64,000 nucleotides of DNA, from NCBI RefSeq assembly GCF_022690765.1, contig NZ_JALCZA010000011.1:1-64000 (forward strand), in the 5' to 3' direction. Made by a program: the position numbers and the translations under genes. This document shows positions 51,028 to 60,439 of this stretch, one piece after another. A model generated the notes under the pieces. The model was not told the origin of the DNA. It saw only the letters and a program-made list of their open reading frames with translations, and did no database searches. Source of the stretch: Anaeromyxobacter oryzisoli. GTDB taxonomy: Bacteria > Myxococcota > Myxococcia > Myxococcales > Anaeromyxobacteraceae. Every line of letters starts with the position of its first letter. Position 1 is the stretch's first letter.

Positions 51028-52659
51028 ATGCCATCGATCCGCCGTGCCGCGGTCGCGCTGGCGCTGTGCGCGTGCAGCGCGTGCAGCAGCGGCGCCAAGG
51101 TTTCGCCCATCTCCGGCTCAAACCGTCCACCGGTCGCGCAAGCGGGGCTGGATCGCACCTCGCCGAGGGGCGCCGCGGTCGTCCTCGACGCCTCGGGGAG
51201 CTTCGATCCGGAGGGGGTCCCGCTCACCTTCGCGTGGACGCTGGTGTCGAAGCCGCAGTCCAGCGCCGCGGTCCTCCTGAGCTCCGCCATCGCGACCAGC
51301 TTCACGCCCGACGTCTTCGGGTCGTACGTCATCCGGCTCACGGTGAGCGACGGCGCCCTCTCGGCGTCCGACGAGGTGACGATCACCGTCGTGAACCACG
51401 CGCCGGTGGCCGACGCTGGCCTCGATCTCGAGACGAACCAGGGCTCCGCCGTGACGCTCTCCGCGGCCGCCTCGAGGGACCCCGACGGTGATCCGCTCAC
51501 CTGCGCCTGGACGATCGTCTCTCGCCCGTCTGGCAGCACCGCTGCGCCGTCCGACGCGGCGGCCTGCGCGCCGACATTCACCCCCGACGCCGAGGGTGCC
51601 TATACGATCGCGCTGACCGTGAGCGACGGGGCGCTGGCGAGCGCGGCGGATACCGTCCTGGTGACGGCATACCGGAAGGTGTGGATGCTCGGTCACGCGG
51701 TGGTAGACGCGGAGTACTCGCGGGCGCTCGAGCGCGTGGTCATCGTAGGGACGTCGCCCAATCGCCTGTACCTCGCCGATCCGGTCGGCATGACCGAGCA
51801 ATCGGTCGATCTCTCGCTCGCCCCTACCTCGGTGAGCGTGTCGCCGGACGGCCTCCATGCCGCGGTCGGCCACAACGGCTGGGTGTCGTACGTGCGGCTC
51901 TCGCCGGCGCCGCTCGTCGTGGAGAAGACCATCGCCACCACGGCCGACGTCCTCGACGTCGTGCTCGCGGGGAACGGCTGGATCTACGCGTTCCCGCGGG
52001 TGGATCAGTGGGCGGAGATCCACTGCCTCGAGATCTCCACCGCCAAGGAGGTCCTGAGCGCGGACTGGAGCATCTACGCCGGGACCAAGGCGAAGCTCCA
52101 CCCGGGCGGCACCTCGATCTACGGTGCCGACAACGGCGTCTCGCCGTCGGACATCGAGAAGTACGACATCGCGTCCGGAACGGCGAAGTACCTGTACGAC
52201 TCGCCGTACCACGGCGACTACGCCATGTGCGGCGACCTGTGGATCTCCGAAGACGGGCTCCGGATCTTCACCGCGTGCGGCAACACCTTCCACTCGAACA
52301 CCGTCCAGGGCACGACGGCGGGGTCGGACATGACGTACGCCGGCGCCCTCGAGGGCACCGCGCGGGTGCGCTGGGTGGACCACTCGCTCGCGGCCCATCG
52401 GGTCCTCGCGATTCCGGCCGCCGACCCCTGGGCCTATCCCCCGCAGCCGGCCGCCGACGCCGAGCTTCGCGTGTTCAGCGACGACTACCTCGCTCGGCAG
52501 GAGACGGTCGCGCTCCCGCACTTGGGCATCAGCGGGACCGGGTACCTCGTGCACGGACGGTTCGTGTTCTTCTCGAAGGACGGCACGAGGCGCTTCGTCC
52601 TGGGGCAGGTGGACGCCAGCTCGGGGCTCCTCGTGCCGGACGCCCTGGTCGCCTACTAG
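51028..52659 (+). CDS. PKD-domain lipoprotein
   Basis: This protein of about 543 residues has a lipoprotein-type leader (RRAAVALALCACSAC). Two PKD-like domains follow (about 25-110 and 111-205), each with the pattern DASGSFDPEGVPLTFAW or its equivalent. The rest (about 210-540) has repeated short beta-strand segments suggestive of a beta-propeller. ATG 51028 with GGAGGGG upstream is given; ATG 51004 is also possible, with its own GGAGG. The protein is probably on the outer membrane surface. No enzymatic function is recognised. Confidence 0.75.
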   Translation: MPSIRRAAVALALCACSACSSGAKVSPISGSNRPPVAQAGLDRTSPRGAAVVLDASGSFDPEGVPLTFAWTLVSKPQSSAAVLLSSAIATSFTPDVFGSYVIRLTVSDGALSASDEVTITVVNHAPVADAGLDLETNQGSAVTLSAAASRDPDGDPLTCAWTIVSRPSGSTAAPSDAAACAPTFTPDAEGAYTIALTVSDGALASAADTVLVTAYRKVWMLGHAVVDAEYSRALERVVIVGTSPNRLYLADPVGMTEQSVDLSLAPTSVSVSPDGLHAAVGHNGWVSYVRLSPAPLVVEKTIATTADVLDVVLAGNGWIYAFPRVDQWAEIHCLEISTAKEVLSADWSIYAGTKAKLHPGGTSIYGADNGVSPSDIEKYDIASGTAKYLYDSPYHGDYAMCGDLWISEDGLRIFTACGNTFHSNTVQGTTAGSDMTYAGALEGTARVRWVDHSLAAHRVLAIPAADPWAYPPQPAADAELRVFSDDYLARQETVALPHLGISGTGYLVHGRFVFFSKDGTRRFVLGQVDASSGLLVPDALVAY

Positions 52660-52821
52660 TCCGGCCGACCGCCCGGCCGTGTGCCGCCGGCGCGCCGATC
52701 GGTTACATTCGGGGCGCGATTCGGAACATCCGGCGCCGGCGGTGCTCGCCCGCGCCCGCGGTCACACGGACCCCGCCCGGCGTCGCGCCGGCCGGGGTCC
52801 GCACCTTCGAGGCACGCTTCG

Positions 52822-53571
52822 ATGCTCGAGCTCTTCACCCGGACCTCCGGGACATGGATCAACGTCGCCGCGATCGCGGCGGGCACCGCGGTCGGGGTGG
52901 CCGCGGGGGCGCGGCTGCCGGAGCGCCTGAGCCGGACGCTGATGCAGGTGCTCGGGCTGGTGACGCTGGTCGTGGGGCTCGGGATGGCGCGCTCGCTCGA
53001 GGGGGTCCGCTCGGGCCCGCTCCCCGGGGTGATCGTCGCCCTGGTGAGCCTCGCCCTGGGCGGCGTCGCCGGCGAGCTGCTCGGGATCGAGGAGCGGCTC
53101 GCCGCCCTCGGCGAGGCGGCGCGGCGCCGGTTCGGCGGGGGAGGGCGGTTCACGGAGGGGTTCGTGACCGCGACCCTCCTGTTCTGCATCGGCCCGATGG
53201 CGATCGTGGGGTCGATCCAGAACGGCCTCGCCCTCGACCCGCGCACGCTCGTGGTCAAGGCGGCCCTCGACGGCATCGCGTCCGTGGCGCTCTCGGGGGT
53301 CTACGGGGTCGGGGTCGCCCTCGCGGCGGTGCCGCTGCTGCTCCTCCAGGGCGGCGTGAGCGTGGGGGCGGCGGCGCTCGCGAGCGTGCTCCCCGATCCC
53401 GCCACCGACCCGCGGCTGCTCGTGGTGACCGGCGCGGGCGGGCTGCTCGTGACCGGCATCGGCGTGAACCTGCTGCTCGCCGGGCTCGGGCTCGAGGACC
53501 GGAAGATCCGGCTCGGCGCGATGCTGCCGGCCCTCGTGATCGCGCCGGTGCTGCACGTCCTCGCGAGCTAG
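52822..53571 (+). CDS. DUF554 membrane protein
   Basis: This 249-residue integral membrane protein has about seven helices and the conserved DUF554 (YdfK/YqgA-type) elements: GTWINVAAIAAGTAVG at the start, ATLLFCIGPMAIVGSIQNG in the middle and GVNLLL near the end. Members are thought to be transporters, but no substrate is established. ATG 52822 gives the usual N-terminus. It stands alone. Confidence 0.88.
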   Translation: MLELFTRTSGTWINVAAIAAGTAVGVAAGARLPERLSRTLMQVLGLVTLVVGLGMARSLEGVRSGPLPGVIVALVSLALGGVAGELLGIEERLAALGEAARRRFGGGGRFTEGFVTATLLFCIGPMAIVGSIQNGLALDPRTLVVKAALDGIASVALSGVYGVGVALAAVPLLLLQGGVSVGAAALASVLPDPATDPRLLVVTGAGGLLVTGIGVNLLLAGLGLEDRKIRLGAMLPALVIAPVLHVLAS

Positions 53572-53701
53572 TCCCGGCCGAGCGCCTGGCTCCCGCCCGG
53601 GGGGGCCCGCGCTCGTCGAGGATCGTCTCGCGCCGCTCCGACGTGGCATCTTCTCCGGGGAGGGCCTACTCTCGCGCCCCGGCGCTCCCCTGGCGAGGCC
53701 C

Positions 53702-54283
53702 ATGACCGTCGATCACCACACCGCCCTCGACGCCGCCGTCTTCCACGCCGTGAACGCCGGCGGCGGGCGGGTCCTCGACGCGCTCGCGGTGACGCTCTCC
53801 GCGCCGTGGTTCGGGGTCCTCACGTTCGTCTCCCTGGCGCTCGCCATCGCGGCCGTGGCGGGGCGCCGGCGGGTCGCCCTGCTCCTCTCGCTCGTCATCG
53901 CCGTCGTCCTGAGCGACATGGTGGGCTCCCAGGTGCTGAAGCCGCTCTTCGGCCGGATGCGCCCGTGCTACGCGCTCCCGCCCGGCACCTTCCGCTGGCT
54001 CGCGCGGGCGGCGAACGTCGGCTCGCTGCCGAGCCTGCACGCGTCGAACTTCTTCGCGATGGCCTCCGTCGCCTGGGCCGCGAGCCGGCGGCTCGGCGGG
54101 GCGGTGCTGGTGCTCGCGGCGGCGGTCGCGCTGAGCCGGGTCTACGTCGGCGTGCACTGGCCGAGCGACATCGTCGCCGGCGCCGTCTGGGGCGTACTCT
54201 GCGCGGTCGCGGCGCTGGCCCTGGTGCGGCGCGCCGAGCGGGGCCGCGCGCCTGCGGGCGGGCCTTCGCGACCGGAGAGGTGA
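53702..54283 (+). CDS. PAP2-family phosphatase
   Basis: This 193-residue membrane phosphatase has the three PAP2 signatures: KPLFGRMRP, SLPSLHASN and SRVYVGVHWPSD. The middle motif has LHAS in place of the usual SGH, keeping the histidine. It has five or six helices. It may dephosphorylate undecaprenyl pyrophosphate or another lipid phosphate. It is followed by ABC importer genes with almost no gap, though a functional link is unclear. Confidence 0.9.
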   Translation: MTVDHHTALDAAVFHAVNAGGGRVLDALAVTLSAPWFGVLTFVSLALAIAAVAGRRRVALLLSLVIAVVLSDMVGSQVLKPLFGRMRPCYALPPGTFRWLARAANVGSLPSLHASNFFAMASVAWAASRRLGGAVLVLAAAVALSRVYVGVHWPSDIVAGAVWGVLCAVAALALVRRAERGRAPAGGPSRPER

Positions 54284-54291
54284 GGGGGATC

Positions 54292-54981
54292 GTGCCGAAC
54301 GCGCTCGAGGTGGAGCAGCTCACGGTGCGCCTCGGCGGGACCGTGATCCTCCGGGACCTCGGCTTCACCGTCCCGACGGGCAGCGCGCTCGCCGTGATCG
54401 GGCCGAACGGCGCGGGGAAGACCGTCCTGTTCCGGGCGCTCATCGGCGCACTGCCGTACCAGGGCTCGGTCCGCTGGGCGCCCGGGACGCGGATCGGCTA
54501 CGTCCCGCAGAAGCTCGACATCGAGCGCGATCTCCCGATCACCGGCCGCGACTTCCTCCGGGCGAAGACCTCGGTCACCGGAACGCCCGGCCACGACGCG
54601 GACCGCGCGCTCGAGCTCGTGAACCTGCCGCCCGCCGTGGCGGCGCAGCCGGTCGGCACCCTCTCCGGCGGCCAGTTCCAGCGCCTGCTGCTCGCGTTCG
54701 CCCTCATGGGGCGGCCCACGGTCCTCCTCTTCGACGAGCCCACGGCCGGGGTGGACGAGCCGGGCGAGGAGCGGCTCTACGAGATGATCCGCCGGGTGCA
54801 GCAGGCCGAGGGGCTGACGCTCCTCCTCATCTCGCACGAGCTGAGCGTCGTGTACCGCCACGCGAACAACGTGCTGTGCCTCTCGCGGGACCGCCCGACC
54901 CTCGGCCCCCCCGAGGAGATCCTCACGCCCGAGCGGATCGAGCAGGTCTACGGGGCGCCGCTCAAGTACCATCACCACTGA
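54292..54981 (+). CDS. ABC transporter ATPase, zinc/manganese type
   Basis: This 229-residue ATPase has Walker A GPNGAGKT, the Q-loop region YVPQKLDI, the ABC signature LSGGQFQRLLLA, Walker B VLLFDEPTAGVD and the H-loop LISHEL. The PQKLDI... pattern is typical of metal importers of the ZnuC/MntB group. Its GTG start is uncertain: 54292, after GAGGGGG, is favoured over 54280, which overlaps the PAP2 stop. The permease follows with a one-base overlap. No periplasmic binding protein gene is nearby. Confidence 0.9.
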   Translation: MPNALEVEQLTVRLGGTVILRDLGFTVPTGSALAVIGPNGAGKTVLFRALIGALPYQGSVRWAPGTRIGYVPQKLDIERDLPITGRDFLRAKTSVTGTPGHDADRALELVNLPPAVAAQPVGTLSGGQFQRLLLAFALMGRPTVLLFDEPTAGVDEPGEERLYEMIRRVQQAEGLTLLLISHELSVVYRHANNVLCLSRDRPTLGPPEEILTPERIEQVYGAPLKYHHH

Positions 54982-55745
54982 TGACGATGTCGTGGACCGG
55001 GCTCGCGCTCTCGATCGGGATGGCGGTGGCCGCCGGCCTCGTCGGCTGCTTCGCCGTGATGCGGCGGATGGCGCTCGCCTCCGACGCGATGTCGCACGTC
55101 GCGCTGCCGGGCATCGGGCTCGCGCTCGTCCTCCACCTCCACCCGGCGCTCGGCGGCCTCGCCGCGCTGCTCGTCGGGACGCTGCTGATCTGGGGCCTCG
55201 AGCGCCAGACCCGCATCTCCACCGAGACGCTCATCGGCGTGGTCTTCTCGCTGGCCCTCGCGGTGGGGAGCATGCTCGCCACCGGCGACGAGCTGGTGGA
55301 CGCGCTCCTCGGCGCGCCGGGCACGCTCGAGCCGTGGGAGCTCGCGCTCGGGCTCGCGGGCGCCGCCGCGGTGGCCGTCTTCGTGCTCACCCAGCGGAGC
55401 CGGCTGGTCATCGCGCTGGTCTCGTCCGACATCGCGCGGACCACCGGGATCCCGGTCGCGCGCCTCGAGCTCCTGTACCTGCTCGCGTTCTCGCTGACCG
55501 TCGCCCTCGGGCTGCGCTACCTGGGCGTCCTGCTCATGGGCTCGCTCGTCATCATCCCGGCCGCGACGGCCAAGCACCTCGCGCGGAGCCTCGACGGGAT
55601 GTTCGCGATCGCGGTGGCGGTGGCCGTCTCCGCCACCCTCGCCGGGGAGGTCCTGGCGGCCTCCATCCACCGCCCGACCGGGCCGGTGATCATCGCGATC
55701 GCGGCGGCGCTGTTCCTCGCGAGCCTGCTCGCGCGCCGGCGCTGA
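54981..55745 (+). CDS. ABC metal transporter permease, ZnuB-type
   Basis: This 254-residue permease of the ABC-3 family has about eight helices. It contains MRRMALASDAMSHVALPGIGL, matching the conserved region that contacts the ATPase in zinc and manganese importers. It also has LLYLLAFSLTVALGLRYLG. It partners the ATPase just upstream. Zinc or manganese cannot be told apart from sequence alone. Confidence 0.9.
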   Translation: MTMSWTGLALSIGMAVAAGLVGCFAVMRRMALASDAMSHVALPGIGLALVLHLHPALGGLAALLVGTLLIWGLERQTRISTETLIGVVFSLALAVGSMLATGDELVDALLGAPGTLEPWELALGLAGAAAVAVFVLTQRSRLVIALVSSDIARTTGIPVARLELLYLLAFSLTVALGLRYLGVLLMGSLVIIPAATAKHLARSLDGMFAIAVAVAVSATLAGEVLAASIHRPTGPVIIAIAAALFLASLLARRR

Positions 55746-55786
55746 AGCCTCCGGCGCCCTCGGCTCGACGCGAGTGGGGGGCGCCG

Positions 55787-56542
55787 TCAGGGAGCGAGGC
55801 GCCCGGCCCGGATCGTGAGCGGCCAGGTGATCCGACGCGCGCGCTCGGGCGGTCCCCACGCCGCGCCCAGGGCGCGCGAGACGATCGCGAGTGGATCCTC
55901 GCCGGTCTGCTGCCGGTAGGCGCTCACCGCGGACCAGGTGGCGAGGTAGCCCGTGAGCCGCTCAAGCGGCCACCGCTCCTCGATGTGCAACGCCGGCACG
56001 GCGAGCTCCGGCCACGGGAAGGGCAGGGTCCGGTAGCCGGCGTCCACGTGGGCACGCTCCGGCGGCCAGTACGGCCCCAGGATCTCGCGGTAGAGCCGGT
56101 CCACGACCGCGTCCACCGCCGGGCCGACGCGGCAGAGGCCGTAGGTGAAGGCGGCGAAGACGGCGCCGGGCCGGGCGAGCCGTTCGAGCTCCCGGGGCAG
56201 GCGGGCCGGGTCGAGCCAGTGGAGGGACTGCGCGGCGGTCACGAGGTCGGCGCAGGCGCGAGGCAGGCCCGTCGCCTCGGCGGGCGCCACCATGTACCGC
56301 ACGCGCGGGTGCGGCTCGGCGCGGGCGATCTGCGCCGCGCTCGGATCGATCCCGATCACCTCGTCGAAGTGCCGGGCCAGCGCCACCGTCGCCTGGCCGG
56401 TCCCGCACCCCAGGTCCACGGCGCGCCCCCGCGCCGGCGCGAGGTCGGCGAGGAGCTCGAACAGCGCCGGCGGGTACCCGGGCCGGAACGCCTGGTACCC
56501 CGCGGCGACGCCCGAGAAGTGATCCTTGAAGGTGTCCGCCAT
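55787..56542 (-). CDS. SAM-dependent methyltransferase (class I)
   Basis: This 251-residue methyltransferase has the SAM-binding loop VDLGCGTGQAT, the acidic residue IGIDPSAAQI and the downstream SLHWLDPARL. The N-terminal FKDHFSGVAAGYQAFRPGYP is typical of small-molecule methyltransferases related to yeast Crg1/TMT1-type proteins. ATG 56542 was chosen because GGGAGA precedes it. Its substrate is unknown. It converges on the permease gene with a 41-bp gap. Confidence 0.9.
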   Translation of the reverse strand: MADTFKDHFSGVAAGYQAFRPGYPPALFELLADLAPARGRAVDLGCGTGQATVALARHFDEVIGIDPSAAQIARAEPHPRVRYMVAPAEATGLPRACADLVTAAQSLHWLDPARLPRELERLARPGAVFAAFTYGLCRVGPAVDAVVDRLYREILGPYWPPERAHVDAGYRTLPFPWPELAVPALHIEERWPLERLTGYLATWSAVSAYRQQTGEDPLAIVSRALGAAWGPPERARRITWPLTIRAGRLAP

Positions 56543-56641
56543 CGCGGTCTCCCGTGGCGCCATAGGAGCGGCGCCCCTGGCGCGCCAGGAGATCGCGGGG
56601 CCGCCGCCCGGAGCGTCACCTGCGGCGCGCGCGGGCCGCGC

Positions 56642-57235
56642 TCACCAGATCCGGAGCGAGCCGAGGGCGGAGTCGAAGGTCGGCAGGTCGCGGTCGAAGT
56701 AGTAGCGCGCCGGGGCGACGTAGGTGATCTGCCAGGCGCGCCCCTCGGCGATGACGCCGCACAGCACGGCCTTGAAGCGGAGGCCGTGCCCGTCCCTGAA
56801 GCCGACGGTGGTGCGGAACCCCCGCTTCCCCGCGATCGTCTCGGGGCGGGTCTCGAGGACCTTGATCGCGTTGGCGGACGGGTCGGTGCGCAGGTCGTCG
56901 AGCAGCACCTCCGCGAGCGCCTGCGGGTCCATGCCCTTCGAGACCTTCTTCTTCGTGTGCGGCAGGTCCGCGCCGAACTTCATCTTCCGCACGCGGACCG
57001 TCTGGAGGTTGAACCCGTCGCGCGTGGCCACCAGGCCGTTCTCGACCTGGTTCAGCATCATCCAGTCCCGCGGGAGGTCGAGGGCGAACCGGGCGCCGAA
57101 CCACTCGCCGGAGTCGTACCGGCCGCCGATGGGATCCCACGGCGAGTACTTCTGCATGCAGCCGGGGAGCAGCGCGGCGGCGAGCGCCAGGGCGGCGACG
57201 CGCGCGGCGGCGCGGGGCGCGGGGCGGGTCTTCAC
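56642..57235 (-). CDS. Lipoprotein, unknown
   Basis: This 197-residue protein has a lipoprotein signal ending LLPGC at about residue 26. The mature part has no family I recognise, but ends RYYFDRDLPTFDSALGSLRIW and includes AWQITYVAPARYYF, like proteins with a surface beta-sandwich. The GTG start overlaps the M48 peptidase stop (GTGA), and GGAGG lies five bases before it. It is the last gene of a three-gene envelope operon. Confidence 0.8.
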   Translation of the reverse strand: MKTRPAPRAAARVAALALAAALLPGCMQKYSPWDPIGGRYDSGEWFGARFALDLPRDWMMLNQVENGLVATRDGFNLQTVRVRKMKFGADLPHTKKKVSKGMDPQALAEVLLDDLRTDPSANAIKVLETRPETIAGKRGFRTTVGFRDGHGLRFKAVLCGVIAEGRAWQITYVAPARYYFDRDLPTFDSALGSLRIW

Positions 57236-58425
57236 GGCTTCCTCCGATCGAGATCGGCGAGCTCGCCCTCGATCCAGGCGCGGTCCACGGCGGCCGGGGC
57301 GAGCTTGAGGTAGGTCCGCAGGGCGGCGCGCGCGCCGGCGCGGTCGTTGCGCCGCGACAGGGCGAGGCCGAGGCCGCGCTCCGCCTCGGGGCAGGCCGGA
57401 TCGAGGGCGACCGCCTTGCGGTACAGCTCGAGCGCGCGGTCGTCGCGATCGCCCTGCTGGCGCGCGGCGTCGGCGAGGACCGTGAGGGCCTCGGCGGAGC
57501 GCGGCCGCAGGAGGAGGTACGCGTCCGCGCCGCGCTCGGCCGGGCCGAAGCGACCCGCGGAGAGATCCAGGCGGGCGGTCGCGAGGATCACCTCCCGGAT
57601 AGCCTGCCGGTACCGCTCCGCGCCGCGGTCGCCGGAGGTGCGCCCCGCGTAGCGCGTTCTCACGAGCTTGCGGGTGCTCTCGATGCGCTCCTCGAGGCGC
57701 GGGTGCGTCGCGAACGTGTACGGCTCCTCGATCTTCTCGTCCTTCACCCACGCGGCGAGGTGCTCGAACGGGCACGGCGCCTCGCGCACGTCCCAGCCCC
57801 CCGCGGCGAGGAGCCCGAGCGCCTGCTCGTCGGCCTCCGCCTCGAGGTCGCGGGAGTAGCCCGTCACCGCGGCCTGCGTCCCGAGGTGCCCGAGGCCGAA
57901 GGGCATCCCCGCGGTCGTGTCCACCCCGCCCTTGTAGGTCCGGTACTCGACGAGGCTGTGCCGGTTCACGGCGTGCGTCAGCTCGTGGCCGAGCACCATC
58001 GCGAGCTGCGCCTCGTTGTCGAGGCGCGAGAGCAGCCCCATGGAGATGAAGATCGCGCCGTCGGGGGTGATGAAGGCGGTGAGGGCCGGGCTCTCGATGA
58101 CGCGCACCCGCACGTCGAGGCGCTCGAGGGCGCCGGGCGGTGCGAGCCGGCGCGCGATGCCGACGAGGTACCGCTCCAGCGCGGGGTCGTCCAGGACGGC
58201 GCCGCTCTTCCTGGCCCGGGTGTCGAGCTCGGACGCCTCGTGCCAGAGGCGCCGCTCGTCGGCGGCGAGCTTGAAGCCCGGGGCGGTGATGGGCGGCACG
58301 CGCTCCGCGCGCGCGGTGGGGAAGATCGGGATGATGCAGCCAGGCCCGAGCAGGAGCGCCGCCGCCGCGGCGCAGAGGCGGCCCGCGCCTCGCCCGGGCC
58401 GCGGGGCGGGGATCGCCGCGCTCAT
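57232..58425 (-). CDS. M48 zinc metalloprotease with TPR repeats
   Basis: This 397-residue protein has a lipoprotein-type leader (LLLGPGC) and an M48 peptidase domain (about 65-250) with the zinc motif HELTHAVNRH and a downstream EAEADE glutamate. The C-terminal region (about 290-390) forms TPR-like helices. It resembles the BepA/LoiP periplasmic quality-control proteases that act on outer-membrane proteins. Stop and start codons overlap on both sides (ATGA with the upstream gene, GTGA downstream). The two neighbours are also lipoproteins. Confidence 0.92.
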   Translation of the reverse strand: MSAAIPAPRPGRGAGRLCAAAAALLLGPGCIIPIFPTARAERVPPITAPGFKLAADERRLWHEASELDTRARKSGAVLDDPALERYLVGIARRLAPPGALERLDVRVRVIESPALTAFITPDGAIFISMGLLSRLDNEAQLAMVLGHELTHAVNRHSLVEYRTYKGGVDTTAGMPFGLGHLGTQAAVTGYSRDLEAEADEQALGLLAAGGWDVREAPCPFEHLAAWVKDEKIEEPYTFATHPRLEERIESTRKLVRTRYAGRTSGDRGAERYRQAIREVILATARLDLSAGRFGPAERGADAYLLLRPRSAEALTVLADAARQQGDRDDRALELYRKAVALDPACPEAERGLGLALSRRNDRAGARAALRTYLKLAPAAVDRAWIEGELADLDRRKP

Positions 58426-59078
58426 CGGGCCTCCCCGGGCAGCTCGGAGAGGAGCTTCGCGATCGTCGCCGTGACGTCCGCGTCGGAGCGGAGATCCGTC
58501 TGGTACCCGAACGACACGTCGAACCAGATCACGTTCCCGCTCCGGTCCACCAGGCCGAGGGTGAGCAGGGCGGTGGAGTTCCCGGCGACGAACGACAGCC
58601 GCCGGCCGTCCGCGCCGGTCTGGCCGGCGCCGGCCGCGACGAGCAGCACGTCGACTCCGGCCCGGTCCAGGATCGGGCCCACCGGCCCGACGGAGTAGTC
58701 GAACCGTTCGCGCTTCGTGTCGAACGCGTAAGGGGGGTAGGTGAACCGCCAGATGGCGCTGGCCACCTCCGCATAGAGGAGCCGCACCTCGTCCAGATCG
58801 GCGTCGTCCTTCCAGGAGAGCGCCTTCGCGCGGAGCTTCCGGGTGCGGAGGCCGTCTGAGAGCGCCTTCACCACGTTGTGCTCCGCCTTCGCGGTCCACT
58901 CCTCGTTCTCCTCCTCGACGCCGCCCCGGGAGACCTCATCCACACGCACCGCGGACAGGATGCCGATCGTGCGCGTCTTCTGGCGCCACCCCTCTGCACC
59001 GGGGCGGGTGTGGTGAAGCGGGAAGCAGCCGCTCAGGACGAAGGCGGCGGCGACCATCACGAGTGCGCGTCGGTTCAA
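58422..59078 (-). CDS. Lipoprotein, unknown (TTG start)
   Basis: This 218-residue protein has a lipoprotein signal ending FVLSGC. The TTG at 59078 was chosen because GGAGGGGAGG lies just upstream and it gives the normal leader; GTG and ATG codons seven residues later are alternatives. The mature domain includes DVLLVAAGAGQTGADGRRL and GNVIWFDVSFGYQTDLRSD. I recognise no named family, though it resembles uncharacterised myxobacterial lipoproteins. It is first in the M48 operon. Confidence 0.75.
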   Translation of the reverse strand: MNRRALVMVAAAFVLSGCFPLHHTRPGAEGWRQKTRTIGILSAVRVDEVSRGGVEEENEEWTAKAEHNVVKALSDGLRTRKLRAKALSWKDDADLDEVRLLYAEVASAIWRFTYPPYAFDTKRERFDYSVGPVGPILDRAGVDVLLVAAGAGQTGADGRRLSFVAGNSTALLTLGLVDRSGNVIWFDVSFGYQTDLRSDADVTATIAKLLSELPGEAR

Positions 59079-59411
59079 GAGGCCTCCCCTCCTGGACAGT
59101 GTAGCGCACCATTTGTCGCGATCACGCACCGTGACCGTGTACGTCGGGCTCCCACCGCGGTCCGTGGAGGATCGCCCCAGCTTCGATCGCAGTCACGCGG
59201 TACGAGGCAGGTGTGGCGCCAGGAGACCGGCCTGGTGCCCGCGGCCCAGGACCCTGCGCCGCGGGCGCCCAGCCCTTCGCGCCTTCGCCCGCCGGCGCCG
59301 GTCGCCGGAGCGCTCGCGACGGGCCCCTCGCGCGACGTTGAGGACGCCGGGCGCGGCCGCTACGGACCCCGAGGTCGCGAGGGCTGCGACGGCGACAGGG
59401 AGGGACACGGC
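59079..59411. other. Intergenic region between divergent genes
   Basis: This 333-bp gap must hold promoters for the leftward lipoprotein operon and the rightward small gene. I see no clear promoter or repeat. Confidence 0.4.
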
Positions 59412-59705
59412 ATGCGCACGGTGATGAAGGCGACGATCGACACGGAGGCGGGGAGCGCCGCGATCCAGGACGGGACGATGTCCCAGATCCTGGGGAAGGT
59501 CCTCGCGGATCTGAAGCCGGAGGCGGCCTACTTCTACCCGGAGAACGGCAAGCGCACGATGTTCATGGTCTTCGACCTCGACGAGTCGCGAAGGCTCCCG
59601 GCGATCACGGAGGCGCTCTACACCAAGCTCAGGGCGGACATCTCGTTCGCGCCGGCCATGAACGTGGACGACGTCCGCGCGGGGCTCGCCGCCATCAAGC
59701 GCTGA
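59412..59705 (+). CDS. Conserved hypothetical protein, 97 residues
   Basis: This small protein starts at ATG 59412, with GGGAGGGAC upstream. It has alternating strand and helix segments, including AAYFYPENGKRTMFMVFDLD, and ends with AGLAAIKR. The pattern fits a small ferredoxin-like or dimeric alpha-beta barrel fold. No function is recognised. Confidence 0.75.
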   Translation: MRTVMKATIDTEAGSAAIQDGTMSQILGKVLADLKPEAAYFYPENGKRTMFMVFDLDESRRLPAITEALYTKLRADISFAPAMNVDDVRAGLAAIKR

Positions 59706-59723
59706 CGCGGACGAGGAGACGAC

Positions 59724-59751
59724 GAGGCCCGCCGTGCTGCTGGCGGGCCTC
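59724..59751 (+). terminator. Hairpin after the 97-residue gene
   Basis: A perfect 10-bp stem (GAGGCCCGCC with GGCGGGCCTC, 8-nt loop) starts 18 bp after the stop codon. There is no T-run, so its strength is uncertain. Confidence 0.55.
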
Positions 59752-59930
59752 GATCGAAGACAGGCGAGGGGAGGGGAGATCGGCTGCCGGCAGGCGCCCG
59801 GTCCCTCCTGGGGCCGGCGCGCGCCCGGCAGGGCGCATGCTAGGAGGGGCGGGCCGTCGCCCGCCCCTCGCGCCCGAAGTGAATTCGGGCGCTTCACCCC
59901 ACCCGCCGCCCCGCTCACGCGGGTCGGCCT

Positions 59931-59961
59931 GAGAGCTCGTCGAATTCTTCGACGACCTCTC
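59931..59961 (-). terminator. Palindrome at the end of the CBS gene
   Basis: A 31-bp near-perfect palindrome (GAGAGCTCGTCGAA, loop TTC, TTCGACGACCTCTC) overlaps the first bases of the CBS stop codon (59960-59962). It probably serves as a transcript end. Confidence 0.55.
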
Positions 59962-60439
59962 AGCTCGCCACCGGCTCGTGGTGGAAGACCGTCGTGATGG
60001 GCTGGCTGAGCTGGCGCGCGCGGCCCCCGCGGATGTACGTCTCGAGCTGGTCGATGCTCCACTCCTTCTCCTCGACCACGAGGTCCACCAGGTCCAGCAT
60101 GGAGATGACGCCCACGATGTCGGCGCCCTCGCGGACGGCCAGGTGGCGGGTGCGGCGCGCCTGCATGAGGTGGGCGCACTCGACGTCGGTGGCCTGCGTC
60201 GAGACGACGGGGGCCTCCGGGGACAGCGCCTGGAGGACCGGGGTGGCGGCGGGGTCCAACCCGGCCGCCATGGCGGAGACGAGATCGCGCTCCGTCACGA
60301 GGCCGAGGAGCTTGCCGTTCCGGCGGACGCCCACGGACCCGATCCCGCGGTGAGCCATGAGGCGGGCGGCGTCCGCGCAGGTGGCGGAGGCCTCGAGGGA
60401 GATGACGTTGCGGACGACGCGATTGCAGATGCTGGCCAT
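59960..60439 (-). CDS. CBS-domain protein
   Basis: This 159-residue protein has two CBS domains (about 5-60 and 75-130) with the usual G(I)GSVGVRR, VTERDLVSA, RHLAVRE and VGVISMLDLV elements. CBS pairs bind adenosine nucleotides and usually regulate a partner. It stands alone. ATG 60439 gives the typical N-terminus, while GGAGG lies 11 bases upstream, rather far. Confidence 0.88.
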   Translation of the reverse strand: MASICNRVVRNVISLEASATCADAARLMAHRGIGSVGVRRNGKLLGLVTERDLVSAMAAGLDPAATPVLQALSPEAPVVSTQATDVECAHLMQARRTRHLAVREGADIVGVISMLDLVDLVVEEKEWSIDQLETYIRGGRARQLSQPITTVFHHEPVAS

